Assembly (NCBI GenBank): GCA_038961845.1
Contig: CP152408.1
Span: 4,464,001-4,528,000 of the forward strand
Length of the DNA stretch: 64,000 nt
DNA from: Xylophilus sp. GW821-FHT01B05
GTDB lineage: Bacteria > Pseudomonadota > Gammaproteobacteria > Burkholderiales > Burkholderiaceae_C
Reading direction: 5' to 3'
Shown here: positions 1 through 7,900 of the stretch, one piece after another
Numbering within the stretch: the stretch's first letter is position 1
Layout of the letters: the number at the start of each line of letters is the position of its first letter
Position numbers and translations under genes: made by a program
Notes under the pieces: model-generated
Seen by the model: the letters and a program-made list of their open reading frames with translations, nothing else
Told to the model about the DNA's origin: nothing
Database searches by the model: none

Positions 1-999
1 CGCCCAGGCCGTGCCGCTGATGGGTACCAACGCGTCCTCATTGGGGAAGGTGGCTAGGGCTAGCGTGCCGGCACGCTGCTTCATGCCGTTGCTGTACACA
101 CCAAGCACCGAGCCATCGGAGTCGATCTGCACACCGGTGAGCACGCCAGAGGCATAGCCGGTCGCCGCATTGGTCAACTCAGTGGTCGCGCCACCGAACT
201 GCGTGCTGCCGGTGTAGTCGATATTGATCGCCAGCGCTGCGGCACCGGCCGGTGCGGCAATGGCCAGGTTGACCCCACCCGTCGGAGCCGTGAGCTGCCC
301 TTCCGTGTTGAAGGTCAGGTTGGCCGTGTTGGCTTGCATCGTGCCGTCGAAGCCGTAGCGCACCGTGATGGCCCCCGGTCCGGTTTTCACGAAGTACTGG
401 GTCACCGTGTGCTTGGAACCCAGTGAGTCGTACACGACCGAAGTCGAGGCACTGTTGTAGCTCAGCGGGTTGGCCTGGTCGAAGGCCGCGGTCGGCACGG
501 TCCAGTCAGAAGACAGGTTGCCCACGTAACGCAAGCTGTCAGTGGCCTGCGCCGCAATCTGGCCGTCACGCAGTTTCAAGTTATCCATGGCGCCCAGCGC
601 AGCCCCCTCCAATGGCCGACCCGCAGCATCGTAGAGCTGCCCATAGCCCTGCACATTGCGACCGGCGCTGTCCACGACATAGCCGTTCTTGTCTATGGAG
701 AAGATACCGACACGGGTATAGGCCATCTGCCCCGCGCTATCGCGGGTGACGAAGAAACCGCGGCCCTCGATCATGGCGTCCATGCCGCGCCCCGTGGTCT
801 GGGCGCCGCCGCCGATGCCAATGCTCTGCGTGATCGACGCCACCTCCGCGCCGGCAGGCTGGCTACCGGCATACATCGATGCGAAGTTGGCGCGACTCGA
901 CTTGAAGCCGTAGGTGCCGGTATTGGCGATGTTGTTACTGATGGTCTCCAACTGATTGTTGATGGCGGAGATGCCGGACAGTGCGATATCGAAACTCAT
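1..999 (-). CDS. flgE: Flagellar hook protein FlgE (C-terminus beyond window edge)
   Basis: This is the structural subunit of the flagellar hook, exported by the flagellar type III apparatus. The 333 visible residues begin MSFDIALSGISAINNQLE and include the rod/hook N-terminal signature ISNNIANTGTYGFKSSRANF. A FlgE-like central region follows, with GRGFFV and YTRVGIFSIDKNGYVV. The reading frame stays open to the left edge, so the C-terminal part is missing. It lies last in the visible flgB-flgC-flgD-flgE run on the minus strand, 30 bp after flgD. Identification as FlgE rather than FlgF/FlgG rests on its position directly after flgD and the N-terminal sequence. Confidence 0.93.
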   Translation of the reverse strand, partial: MSFDIALSGISAINNQLETISNNIANTGTYGFKSSRANFASMYAGSQPAGAEVASITQSIGIGGGAQTTGRGMDAMIEGRGFFVTRDSAGQMAYTRVGIFSIDKNGYVVDSAGRNVQGYGQLYDAAGRPLEGAALGAMDNLKLRDGQIAAQATDSLRYVGNLSSDWTVPTAAFDQANPLSYNSASTSVVYDSLGSKHTVTQYFVKTGPGAITVRYGFDGTMQANTANLTFNTEGQLTAPTGGVNLAIAAPAGAAALAINIDYTGSTQFGGATTELTNAATGYASGVLTGVQIDSDGSVLGVYSNGMKQRAGTLALATFPNEDALVPISGTAWA

Positions 1000-1029
1000 G
1001 ATGAAGTCCTTTCAACGGATCGGATGGTG

Positions 1030-1686
1030 TTAGCTACTGCGGCCCAGGAAACCAGTGATGTCGGCGGTGGTCACCGTGCCGGCCGAGGTGACATCCACTA
1101 CCGGCGAGCCATCGGCGGCAAACCGCAGGCCGGTAATCTTCCCAGTCACTTCGGCGCTGAGAGTGGTTCCCTCCGCCGTCTCCAACCCCAGGCCGTACTC
1201 GCCTGCGGGCAGCCCAAGAGTCACCGGATCGATATCGAACGTAAGCTTTCCTGCGGCGCGCGGGCCGAGCGAAGTGCGGTGTACCTGTCCGTCGGAGCCG
1301 GTCAGCACCAGCGTCAGGTCCGAGGTGTTGGTGTCCAGGGTCGCGCTGGCCTGCACGACCTGGTCCGACAGCTTTACGCTACTGCTCTTTACCGTCACGG
1401 TAGACCCAACCTGGTTCCCCATGGCCAGTACCTGCAGACTGAACAGCATGCTGCTGGTGGCACTGTTCTGGCTGACCAGTTGCTGCAGGGCCTCTGTCTG
1501 GCTGAGCTGGTTGAGCTGAGTCACGAACTCGCTCGGGTCCGTCGGCTCCAGCGGGTTCTGGTTCTTGATCTGGGCCACCAGCAGCTTGAGGAACATGTCC
1601 GACATGCCGGCCGAACTGTTCGCCGAGACTGCAGTGGCTGTGGCATTGCTGCTAGCCAGCGATGCAGTGGATGAAGTGGTTTCCAT
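1030..1686 (-). CDS. flgD: Flagellar hook-capping protein FlgD
   Basis: This is the hook scaffold protein that caps the growing hook while FlgE subunits assemble. The 218-residue product has the typical FlgD core DMFLKLLVAQIKNQNPLEPTDPSEFVTQLNQLSQTEALQ (residues about 29-70, quoted here only as a region marker in part: FLKLLVAQIKNQNPLEP). It ends in an Ig/FlgD-tudor-like C-terminal part. The frame is open further upstream to 1755, but the ATG at 1686, giving METTSSTASL, is the natural start because it lies just after the flgC stop. It sits between flgC and flgE in a tight minus-strand run. Confidence 0.93.
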   Translation of the reverse strand: METTSSTASLASSNATATAVSANSSAGMSDMFLKLLVAQIKNQNPLEPTDPSEFVTQLNQLSQTEALQQLVSQNSATSSMLFSLQVLAMGNQVGSTVTVKSSSVKLSDQVVQASATLDTNTSDLTLVLTGSDGQVHRTSLGPRAAGKLTFDIDPVTLGLPAGEYGLGLETAEGTTLSAEVTGKITGLRFAADGSPVVDVTSAGTVTTADITGFLGRSS

Positions 1687-1690
1687 GGAC

Positions 1691-2116
1691 TTAGCCCTCT
1701 CCCAGACGCAACAGTGATTGCTGCATTGACTTGAGGCGCCCCAGCACCTCGACATTGGTTTCGAAAGCCCGTGACGCGGCCATCATGTCGGTCATCTCCG
1801 CCACGGAATTCACATTTGGATAGAACACCTCACCAGCCTCGTTGGCCAGCGGGTTGTCCGGCTCGTAGGCACGACGCAGGGGCTCGGTGCTTTCCACGAC
1901 GTCCAGCACCTGGACCCTGGCGCCAGGCAGTTGACCGCTTCCCATGCCATCGGCACTGAACACCGACGCAAACACCGGCTTGCGCGCACGGTAGGTGGAC
2001 GCCTCGCTGTCGGACGCAGACTGCGCATTGGCCAGATTGCTGGCCACCGTGTTCAAGCGCACGGTCTGGGCCGCCATGGCCGAGCCTGCGATCTGGGCAA
2101 TATTGCGGAACGACAT
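1691..2116 (-). CDS. flgC: Flagellar basal-body rod protein FlgC
   Basis: This is a proximal rod subunit. Its 141 residues match the family length. The N-terminus has the rod signature (MAAQTVRLNTVASNLANAQS) and the C-terminus has the conserved coil SVAEMTDMMAASRAFETNVEVL. It starts 2 bp after the flgB stop (2119) and ends 4 bp before the flgD start, so flgB-flgC-flgD are very likely cotranscribed and translationally coupled. Confidence 0.96.
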   Translation of the reverse strand: MSFRNIAQIAGSAMAAQTVRLNTVASNLANAQSASDSEASTYRARKPVFASVFSADGMGSGQLPGARVQVLDVVESTEPLRRAYEPDNPLANEAGEVFYPNVNSVAEMTDMMAASRAFETNVEVLGRLKSMQQSLLRLGEG

Positions 2117-2118
2117 GC

Positions 2119-2484
2119 TTATTGCCCCGCAATCGCTTTGGCCAGGCCCTTGAGCTTCATGTTCATGAAGGTCAGGCTGGTCTGAAAATCCGAAGCATTC
2201 TGCGAAAACGCCGCCTGCTCCACCCCCAACTCAACGGTATTTCCGTCCTGGCTCGGGTGGTAGGGCACGCGATACTGCAGGTCACCAGAGCCAGTCTCGA
2301 ACCCCTGCCCGCCCGTGTCATCCGCCAACACGCTTTGCAAGGTTGCAGCGAAATCGATATCGCGTGCCTGGTAGCCCGGCGTGCTTTCGTTGGCAATATT
2401 GGAGGCTAGGACCTTGGTGCGTTCCGCCCGCAATCTGAGGGTATCCTGATGAACCCCCAGAGCTTTGTGGAAGTCGATGCTCAT
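2119..2484 (-). CDS. flgB: Flagellar basal-body rod protein FlgB
   Basis: This is a proximal rod subunit and the first gene of the minus-strand flgBCDE run. The 121 residues start MSIDFHKALGVHQDTLRLRA, carry the ASNIANESTPGYQARDIDF rod motif and end KLKGLAKAIAGQ. The open frame continues upstream to 3225, but that extension is antisense to flgA and has no FlgB character, so the ATG at 2484 is chosen. Its 5' end overlaps or abuts the divergent flgA gene, so the flgB promoter must lie within flgA coding sequence. Confidence 0.95.
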   Translation of the reverse strand: MSIDFHKALGVHQDTLRLRAERTKVLASNIANESTPGYQARDIDFAATLQSVLADDTGGQGFETGSGDLQYRVPYHPSQDGNTVELGVEQAAFSQNASDFQTSLTFMNMKLKGLAKAIAGQ

Positions 2485-2506
2485 GCGCTTTCCTTTCATC
2501 AGATTG

Positions 2507-3232
2507 ATGCACAGGTTGAAATCCGTCCTCCTACTAGCCCTGCTGCCACTGACCGTGGCAGCGACACCTTTTCCAGCCTCCCGGCTAGACACGGGTGTGG
2601 CCAAGGCCTTGCAGCAATATCTGGTGCAACAGGCGCAGGCCAGTGACCTGCACAACGCAAGGTTTGAGCTCAGTCTGCTGGGCGGTGATACGCCCCCCTC
2701 GACGTCCTGCCGAACACCCCCGACCATCGAGGCGCTGGACATGCGATACACCAGCCGCATGCGCTTCCGGGCCACATGCGCGGATGCAGGCATCGCCTGG
2801 CAATACGAGTTCCTGGTGCGGGCCGCACTCTCGGCAGAGGTGGTGGTCGCTGCGAGCTCAATCCCGGCCAAACGCCCCATTGGCGCATCCGATGTGCAAT
2901 TGGAGCTGCGGCCACTGGACAAGCTGTCAAGCGCCACGTCCAAACTGGAGGCCGTGATCGGACAGTCCAGCCGCCGCCCATTGCGCGCCGGCCAGGTGGT
3001 CCTGACGCCCTTTCTGGAAGCCGCAGTGCTGGTGCGCCGTGGCCAGACGGTACGCATCTCGATGCGTCGCGGTCTGGTCCAGGTAGACAGTCTTGGAGAG
3101 GCGCTGGATGCCGGCAGCCTGGGCGACATGGTGCGGGTGCGCAATGCCAGCAGCGGCAAGACCATACAGGCCCGCGTGGCAGGCAACGCGGCTGTTGAGC
3201 CCATGGAAATGTCCATGCCGTCCACGCCTTAG
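2507..3232 (+). CDS. flgA: Flagellar P-ring assembly chaperone FlgA
   Basis: This periplasmic protein assists P-ring (FlgI) assembly. From the ATG at 2507 the product begins MHRLKSVLLLALLPLTVAAT, a good Sec signal peptide. It ends in the SAF/FlgA domain (IPAKRPIGASDVQLE, RRPLRAGQVVLTPFLEAAVLVRRGQTVRI, and ARVAGNAAVEPMEMS). In-frame ATGs at 2477 and 2483 and a TTG at 2465 would overlap the divergent flgB start; 2507 gives the cleanest signal peptide. It is the only plus-strand gene in the first 17 kb and converges on the muramidase gene, whose stop codon interlocks with its own. Confidence 0.9.
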   Translation: MHRLKSVLLLALLPLTVAATPFPASRLDTGVAKALQQYLVQQAQASDLHNARFELSLLGGDTPPSTSCRTPPTIEALDMRYTSRMRFRATCADAGIAWQYEFLVRAALSAEVVVAASSIPAKRPIGASDVQLELRPLDKLSSATSKLEAVIGQSSRRPLRAGQVVLTPFLEAAVLVRRGQTVRISMRRGLVQVDSLGEALDAGSLGDMVRVRNASSGKTIQARVAGNAAVEPMEMSMPSTP

Positions 3233-3969
3233 TCCCCCGCCCGCGTACGCAGTTGCCGGGCAACCCGCGCAAGCTTCGCTGCGTAATCAGGATCCGTGGC
3301 GTAGCCGCCCTGCGCCAGACCCTTGGCAAAGGCTTGGGCATCGTCGCCGGCCTGCAATGCTGCACGATAGGCGGGCTTGCTGGACAGCAGGCGGGCATAG
3401 TCCCTGAAGGCACTGGCCTCGTCCGGGTAGCTGCGAAAGCCCTCCGTCTTTTTGACCGACGCCCCTTGTTCGAACTCGGTGGTCAATACCTCGGCGACTC
3501 CCCCTTGCCAACCAGCCCCAGCTTTGATGCCAAAGAGATTGTGGCTGTCAGTGCCGTCGGCATGGCGCAGCGGGCGCCGCCCCCAACCAGATTCAAGCGC
3601 GGCATGCGCACTCACGAGATCGGCCGAAACTCCCAAGCTCTGCGCGGCTTCGTGTGCCCAAGGGGCGATACGAGCGAGGAAGTCGCCCTGCGAGTCCACG
3701 ACACTACCGATCTCCTCCGACGCAGGGCGAGCCGACAGCGCCGACAGCTGCTCACGCGCTCGCAGGCTACGGGCCTGCACATCCAGAGTGAACGCGGACA
3801 GTGCTTGCCCCTCATCCTGTCCGCTTGTGATGTAGCCTGCAATCTGTGTTTTCAGCTCTGAATAGAGCGCACCAAAGCCCTGACTCCCCCCTCCCTTGAG
3901 TGGCAGCGCAATGCGCTGCGTCTCCTCGGCAATCAGCGAGGCAGTCGCGGTGGCATCAGCCCGGAGCAT
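3229..3969 (-). CDS. FlgJ-like flagellar peptidoglycan hydrolase (glucosaminidase, GH73-type)
   Basis: This is a probable periplasmic muramidase/glucosaminidase that opens the peptidoglycan for rod passage. Residues about 95-240 form a mannosyl-glycoprotein endo-beta-N-acetylglucosaminidase domain: LARIAPWAHEAAQSLGVS, AALESGWGRRPL with the likely catalytic Glu, SHNLFGIKAG, FRSYPDEASAFRDYARLL and GGYATDPDYAAKL. The first about 90 residues are weakly rod-like (LYSELKTQIAGYI) and no Sec signal is visible, as for FlgJ. A strong GGAGGAGG Shine-Dalgarno precedes the ATG, and the gene overlaps flgN by 14 bp. A separate flgJ may exist beyond the left edge, so no symbol is assigned. Confidence 0.82.
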   Translation of the reverse strand: MLRADATATASLIAEETQRIALPLKGGGSQGFGALYSELKTQIAGYITSGQDEGQALSAFTLDVQARSLRAREQLSALSARPASEEIGSVVDSQGDFLARIAPWAHEAAQSLGVSADLVSAHAALESGWGRRPLRHADGTDSHNLFGIKAGAGWQGGVAEVLTTEFEQGASVKKTEGFRSYPDEASAFRDYARLLSSKPAYRAALQAGDDAQAFAKGLAQGGYATDPDYAAKLARVARQLRTRAGD

Positions 3970-4384
3970 AAGTCGCCTCCTCCTGGTTCAACACGCGCCG
4001 CATGACTTCGTTCTGCTCGACCATGAGGCGGCAGTTGCGCATGTTCTGGGCCTTGCATTCGTGCACCAACTGTTCGAGCGTGCTCCACCAGGACGACAAC
4101 GCATCGCGTGCAGTCGGTGGCAGCAGCCCGAGCAGCGTAGGCATGCCAACTGCCGCGCCGCCTGGCGCCCATTCACGCGCCAGAGCCACGCGTTCTTCGC
4201 GCCGCGCTTCCAGCTCTGCGGTCAGCTCGACGATGCTCCCGGCCAAATCCTCCAGGGCAGCCGTCTCATGGCGCAGAGCTGCGTCAAACTGAGCGACCAG
4301 CAGGCTACGCAGTGCCCGATAGCCGTCCACATCCGCGCGCACCCCTTGCATAAAGCGGGCAAGCTTCTGTTGGCTGACACTCAC
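3956..4384 (-). CDS. flgN: FlgN-type export chaperone for hook-associated proteins
   Basis: This is a cytoplasmic type III chaperone expected to bind FlgK and FlgL. The 142 residues are almost entirely helical, with heptad-like stretches (ALEDLAGSIVELTAELEARREERVALARE) and a C-terminal NRCLMVEQNEVMRRVLN-like helix. FlgN proteins are poorly conserved, so the call leans on size, helical character and position directly after flgM. The start is GTG, in a 4-base GTGA overlap with the flgM stop codon, indicating translational coupling. Confidence 0.78.
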   Translation of the reverse strand: MSVSQQKLARFMQGVRADVDGYRALRSLLVAQFDAALRHETAALEDLAGSIVELTAELEARREERVALAREWAPGGAAVGMPTLLGLLPPTARDALSSWWSTLEQLVHECKAQNMRNCRLMVEQNEVMRRVLNQEEATYAPG

Positions 4385-4665
4385 CTGCCACTCCCGTGGT
4401 AGCGCTGCACCAAGGAAGCCAGTCGCCCGGCATCAAAAGGCAGATCGCCACGCATCAAGGCATCACGGATCTCCGCAACGCGGGCCTGATTCACCGCAGG
4501 CAAGGCATCCATTGCCGCCAATGCGGGCTTCAGCACGGCTGACTGGCTATCAGGGCTTTCCACAGCCGTGGCGGGGCTAGCCGCAGCAGCCGCGGCAGAG
4601 GTGCCGACGTCTGCCACCGGGGCAATGGAAGGGGAATCCAGGCTGGGGGTTGTGGAGATTCGCAT
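4381..4665 (-). CDS. flgM: Anti-sigma-28 factor FlgM
   Basis: This protein inhibits the flagellar sigma factor until hook completion, when it is exported. From ATG 4665 the product is 94 residues: a low-complexity Ala/Ser/Pro N-terminus and a helical C-terminus (VNQARVAEIRDALMRGDLPFDAGRLASLVQRYHG). The C-terminus matches the FlgM pattern RV-x-x-I-r-x-A-l-x-x-G-x-Y/F-x-v. A GAGG motif lies 7 bases upstream of this ATG, favouring it over the longer frame starting near 4740. Its presence beside its own fliA and motor genes suggests a self-contained late-gene switch. Confidence 0.85.
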   Translation of the reverse strand: MRISTTPSLDSPSIAPVADVGTSAAAAAASPATAVESPDSQSAVLKPALAAMDALPAVNQARVAEIRDALMRGDLPFDAGRLASLVQRYHGSGR

Positions 4666-4739
4666 TCTTGAGCCTCGTGTTCTGGTTTGCATGGCGTCAA
4701 TCCGATGTGGGCCATCGCATGGTGTTGAATGGAACGGCA

Positions 4740-5789
4740 TCAGTTCGCATTCGGGCTGCTCCGGTCCTGGGCCTGCAACTGCAGGCGCAACTGATCCAAC
4801 TCTTCGCGGCCTGGCAGGCCCACGCGAACACCTGGTGCTAGCAGCTGCATGCCGTCGGGCGTGCCAAACATCGCGGCGACCAGGCGCGACTGGGCGGGAG
4901 TAAGGATGAGCAGCTCAATGCGGCGATTCGCCGACGCCATGTTGTCACCCTCGTCCAGCGGTGCACGATCGGCCATCCCCACCACCTGCAGAACGCTGCG
5001 CGCGGGCATGCCGCCCTCTGTGAGCTGAGTCCGCGCCGCCATGGCGCGATTGAGTGACAGCGTCCAATTGGAGAACCCTGCCAGCTCGCCTCCGGCATAC
5101 TGCCGCGCGTCGGTATGGCCTACCACCAGCATCTGGTTTTCAATCTGCGCAAACAGCGGCCCCATCTGGCGCAGCAATTGGCGAAAGCGCTCACTCGGGA
5201 TGCTGCTGCCGAGCTGGAACATGCCCTGCCGATCAGTGTCGTGCAGCATCACGCGCAATCCGTAGGGCGTCACGACGGTCTGCACATGGCCCGACAGGCC
5301 CGCCTGGTCGCCCATGCTTTCCAGCAGGCGCGCCAGCTCCTGCAGATCGGCGCGGCTCTCCAGGCGCGTTTTGATCGGGCGGCTAGCGGGGTCCATGCCT
5401 TCCACGGCCGGCTCGTCCTGGCCCTGCGCCCTCAGCGGTGATGGGGCATTGCTGCTGCCCGGCTGAGGCTGGCGCTCGATCAGGCTGCCGCGTGGTCCGC
5501 TCACCGTCTCGGCCATACGCCCCTGCCCCTGATCGATCCGACTGCCGCCATAGCTGCGCAACACCTCTTGCAAGCTCTCGGACTGGCGCGCCGCCATGAG
5601 CCACAACACAAGAAACAGGCACATAAGTGCAAGGCAAAAATCGGCAAACGCGACCTTCCACGCGCCTCCATGCGCCTCCTCTTCGTGGCGCCCGCCGCCG
5701 CGCTTGACGACCGTGGTGTCGTGCTGCCGCGCATCAAGCTTGCTGGACACGCCGGTCTCCTGCACGTCGGGCAGCGGGCGCAGCAACAT
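4740..5789 (-). CDS. motB: Flagellar stator protein MotB (LafU-like)
   Basis: This is the stator subunit that anchors the motor to peptidoglycan and carries the ion-binding aspartate. From ATG 5789 it has 349 residues. The single membrane segment is WKVAFADFCLALMCLFLVLW (about 44-63), with the essential Asp at about residue 50. The C-terminal OmpA/MotB domain has LVVGHTDARQYAGGELAG, LSLNRAMAARTQL and GMADRAPLDEGDNMASANRRIE. The start lies inside the 3' end of motA (56-bp overlap). Whether protons or Na+ drive it cannot be told from this segment alone. Confidence 0.93.
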   Translation of the reverse strand: MLLRPLPDVQETGVSSKLDARQHDTTVVKRGGGRHEEEAHGGAWKVAFADFCLALMCLFLVLWLMAARQSESLQEVLRSYGGSRIDQGQGRMAETVSGPRGSLIERQPQPGSSNAPSPLRAQGQDEPAVEGMDPASRPIKTRLESRADLQELARLLESMGDQAGLSGHVQTVVTPYGLRVMLHDTDRQGMFQLGSSIPSERFRQLLRQMGPLFAQIENQMLVVGHTDARQYAGGELAGFSNWTLSLNRAMAARTQLTEGGMPARSVLQVVGMADRAPLDEGDNMASANRRIELLILTPAQSRLVAAMFGTPDGMQLLAPGVRVGLPGREELDQLRLQLQAQDRSSPNAN

Positions 5790-6663
5790 CGGCTTCTTCG
5801 TCGCCTGCGCGCAGTTTGTCGATCCAGCCTTCCAGCTTAGCGAAGCTGGGCTTGGTATTGAGCTGCACCAGCCGGCGCCCGGCATCTATGGCTAGCAGCG
5901 GCGGCTTGCCCGATACATGCGTGACCAGCACCACCTTGACCGACTCCAGCGTGCTCATCTCTTCGGTCACCACCTGCTTCATCTTGTTGCTCAGGGGGTC
6001 CAGCAGGCCGTAGCAGAAGAACACGCCCAGAAAGGTACCGACCATGGCCGCGGCCACGTGCTCGGCGATCTCGCCGGAGCTCGCGCCCTCGGCCACCGAA
6101 TGCATGGTCATCACGATGCCCAGCACCGCGGCCATGATGCCGAAGCCGGGCATGGCTTCGGCAATCCGCTGCAGCGATTTCGATGGCTGGACCATCTCGT
6201 CGTGAATCGCCTCCAGTTCCTGCTCCAGCACCCCTTCAAGCTCGTGGGCATTGATCTTTCCCATGGCCATGAGGCGAAAGTTGTCCACGATGAAGGCCAG
6301 CAGCTTGGGTTCCGCGAGGATGAGGGGATAGCGCTTGAACAGATCGCTCTCCTGAGGCGCCTCCACATGGGCGTCCAGGGCCTTGAGGCCACCTGCGGCC
6401 GTTTGCAGCAGCTCATACATGAGCAGCAGCAACTGACGCTGAAACTCGGACTCCAGCTTGCGACCGACGATGACCTTGCGCACCTGCAGCTTCATCTCGC
6501 TCAGCACATGCCGTGGGTTGCCGACTACCAGCGCGCCCACTGCGGTGCCGACGATGATGACCATCTCCACTGGTTGCCAGATCACGGCAAACGAGCCCCC
6601 GCTGAACAGGAAGCCGCCGAACACGCACCCCAGAACGATCAGGAGGCCGATGATGGATTGCAT
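5734..6663 (-). CDS. motA: Flagellar stator protein MotA (LafT-like)
   Basis: This is the four-helix stator subunit that forms the ion channel with MotB and pushes on FliG. The 309-residue product opens MQSIIGLLIVLGCVFGGFLF and continues with the second helix VEMVIIVGTAVGALVV. The cytoplasmic loop includes RYPLILAEPKLLAFIVDNFR, and the last two helices contain AMPGFGIMAAVLGIVMTM and AAAMVGTFLGVFFCYGLLDPL. All are typical of MotA/PomA. It lies immediately downstream of fliA and overlaps motB. Confidence 0.95.
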   Translation of the reverse strand: MQSIIGLLIVLGCVFGGFLFSGGSFAVIWQPVEMVIIVGTAVGALVVGNPRHVLSEMKLQVRKVIVGRKLESEFQRQLLLLMYELLQTAAGGLKALDAHVEAPQESDLFKRYPLILAEPKLLAFIVDNFRLMAMGKINAHELEGVLEQELEAIHDEMVQPSKSLQRIAEAMPGFGIMAAVLGIVMTMHSVAEGASSGEIAEHVAAAMVGTFLGVFFCYGLLDPLSNKMKQVVTEEMSTLESVKVVLVTHVSGKPPLLAIDAGRRLVQLNTKPSFAKLEGWIDKLRAGDEEADVAAPAARRAGDRRVQQA

Positions 6664-6687
6664 GGTGGTTTTCCGTGAAAAGGGGGC

Positions 6688-7401
6688 TCAGGAGGGCTGG
6701 AGAAGCTCGCGCATCTTGCGCAAGGCTCCCTTGTTGAGCTGGCAAATACGCGCCTCGGTCAGATCGAGCACGGCTGCGATCTCCTTGAAGCTCAGGTCGA
6801 ATTCGTAGTACAGCTGGATCACACGCTGCTCGCGCTCGTCCAACGCATGCAGAGCCTGCTCGATGCTGCGCCGGGCAATCATCTGGGCCTCGGGAGACTG
6901 CATCTCGGAAGGTTGATTGCTGAGCTCATAGATCAGCTCGTCAAAGCTTGCAAGCTGCTCGGCGTTCTCCGCAAGCTGGTATTCCTGGTACGCCTCGGGG
7001 GTGATCCCCAGTGCTCGCACGGTCTCCGCTTCGGAGGGTTCGCGCCCGAGCTTGCGCGTGAGCTGGCGCACGGCATCACGCATGCGATGGCTCTCCTGGC
7101 GCACCGCTCGCGGCCGCCAATCCTGCCGGCGCAGCTCGTCTAGGATGGCCCCGCGTATGCGTACCGCCGCGTAGGCACCAAAGCGCTCATCCGGTACGCC
7201 GTAGCGCCGCAAGGCCTCCAGCAGCCCCATCAAACCGATCTGCTGCATGTCGTCGCGATCCACCACGCCTCCCACCTGCGCATGCAGCTGGTGCACGGTC
7301 CGCTTGACCAGGGGAACATATGCCAGCAAATGGCGCTGCTCCTCGGCCCGGTCACAGGCCACGGCGGCGACACTCTGCATTTCGGCATAGGCGGTCTGCA
7401 T
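6688..7401 (-). CDS. fliA: Flagellar sigma-28 factor FliA (LafS-like)
   Basis: This RNA polymerase sigma factor drives late flagellar genes. From the ATG at 7401 (MQTAYAEMQSV) the product has 237 residues. Region 2 contains LAYVPLVKRTVHQLHAQV, DDMQQIGLMGLLEALRRY and AVRIRGAILDELRRQDWRPR. Region 3 is LTRKLGREPSEAETVRALG. The region 4 helix-turn-helix is LSFKEIAAVLDLTEARICQL. A TTG at 7431 would extend it into fliL but has no support. Keeping a sigma-28 within the fliD-motB block is typical of lateral/Flag-2 systems, where the gene is called lafS. Confidence 0.94.
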   Translation of the reverse strand: MQTAYAEMQSVAAVACDRAEEQRHLLAYVPLVKRTVHQLHAQVGGVVDRDDMQQIGLMGLLEALRRYGVPDERFGAYAAVRIRGAILDELRRQDWRPRAVRQESHRMRDAVRQLTRKLGREPSEAETVRALGITPEAYQEYQLAENAEQLASFDELIYELSNQPSEMQSPEAQMIARRSIEQALHALDEREQRVIQLYYEFDLSFKEIAAVLDLTEARICQLNKGALRKMRELLQPS

Positions 7402-7408
7402 CGTCGAA

Positions 7409-7882
7409 TCACTCGATGATGAGCTTGCCAATCATCACATCGATGAACGGCTGCGGACTATCGTCATGCGCATAGCTCTCTGCGTACGCGCGGCTGATAT
7501 CGGTGGTTAGCTCCTCCACCGTTGCCAGGGAAGCCTTGTCCATCGTGTATGAGGACAGGAAACGCACGGCAATGCTGCGCAACAGAGGCAACTGCTCGCG
7601 CACCAGCTTCTCGGTCTTGGCTTCCGTCTTGAACACCAGATCGATGGACATGTAACGCGAGACTGGCTCGCCCTCACGGCTGCGCAGCATGACGATGACC
7701 TTGTCGAGGCTCACGTACTTCGCATCGCGGATCACTGCCTTCTCTGGCTTCTTCTCCAGCTGCATCTGCGTCGTGGCGACGTTGGGGCGCAGCAGCCACC
7801 AAGCTCCTGCAGCGCCCGCCGCGACCATGAGCAGGCCTGCGAGAAGCGCAGCAAGCAGGGGGAGGATTTTTCTCTTGATCAT
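7409..7882 (-). CDS. fliL: Flagellar basal-body-associated protein FliL (LafF-like)
   Basis: This inner-membrane protein is associated with the stator and basal body. The 157 residues have an N-terminal signal anchor (ILPLLAALLAGLLMVAAGAA) followed by the periplasmic FliL domain (VSLDKVIVMLRSREGEPVSRYMSIDL and LPLLRSIAVRFLSSYTMD). The FliL ending DVMIGKLIIE is also present. It lies between fliK and fliA in the laf-like order. Confidence 0.9.
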   Translation of the reverse strand: MIKRKILPLLAALLAGLLMVAAGAAGAWWLLRPNVATTQMQLEKKPEKAVIRDAKYVSLDKVIVMLRSREGEPVSRYMSIDLVFKTEAKTEKLVREQLPLLRSIAVRFLSSYTMDKASLATVEELTTDISRAYAESYAHDDSPQPFIDVMIGKLIIE

Positions 7883-7900
7883 GCAGTGTCAGAGCCAACG

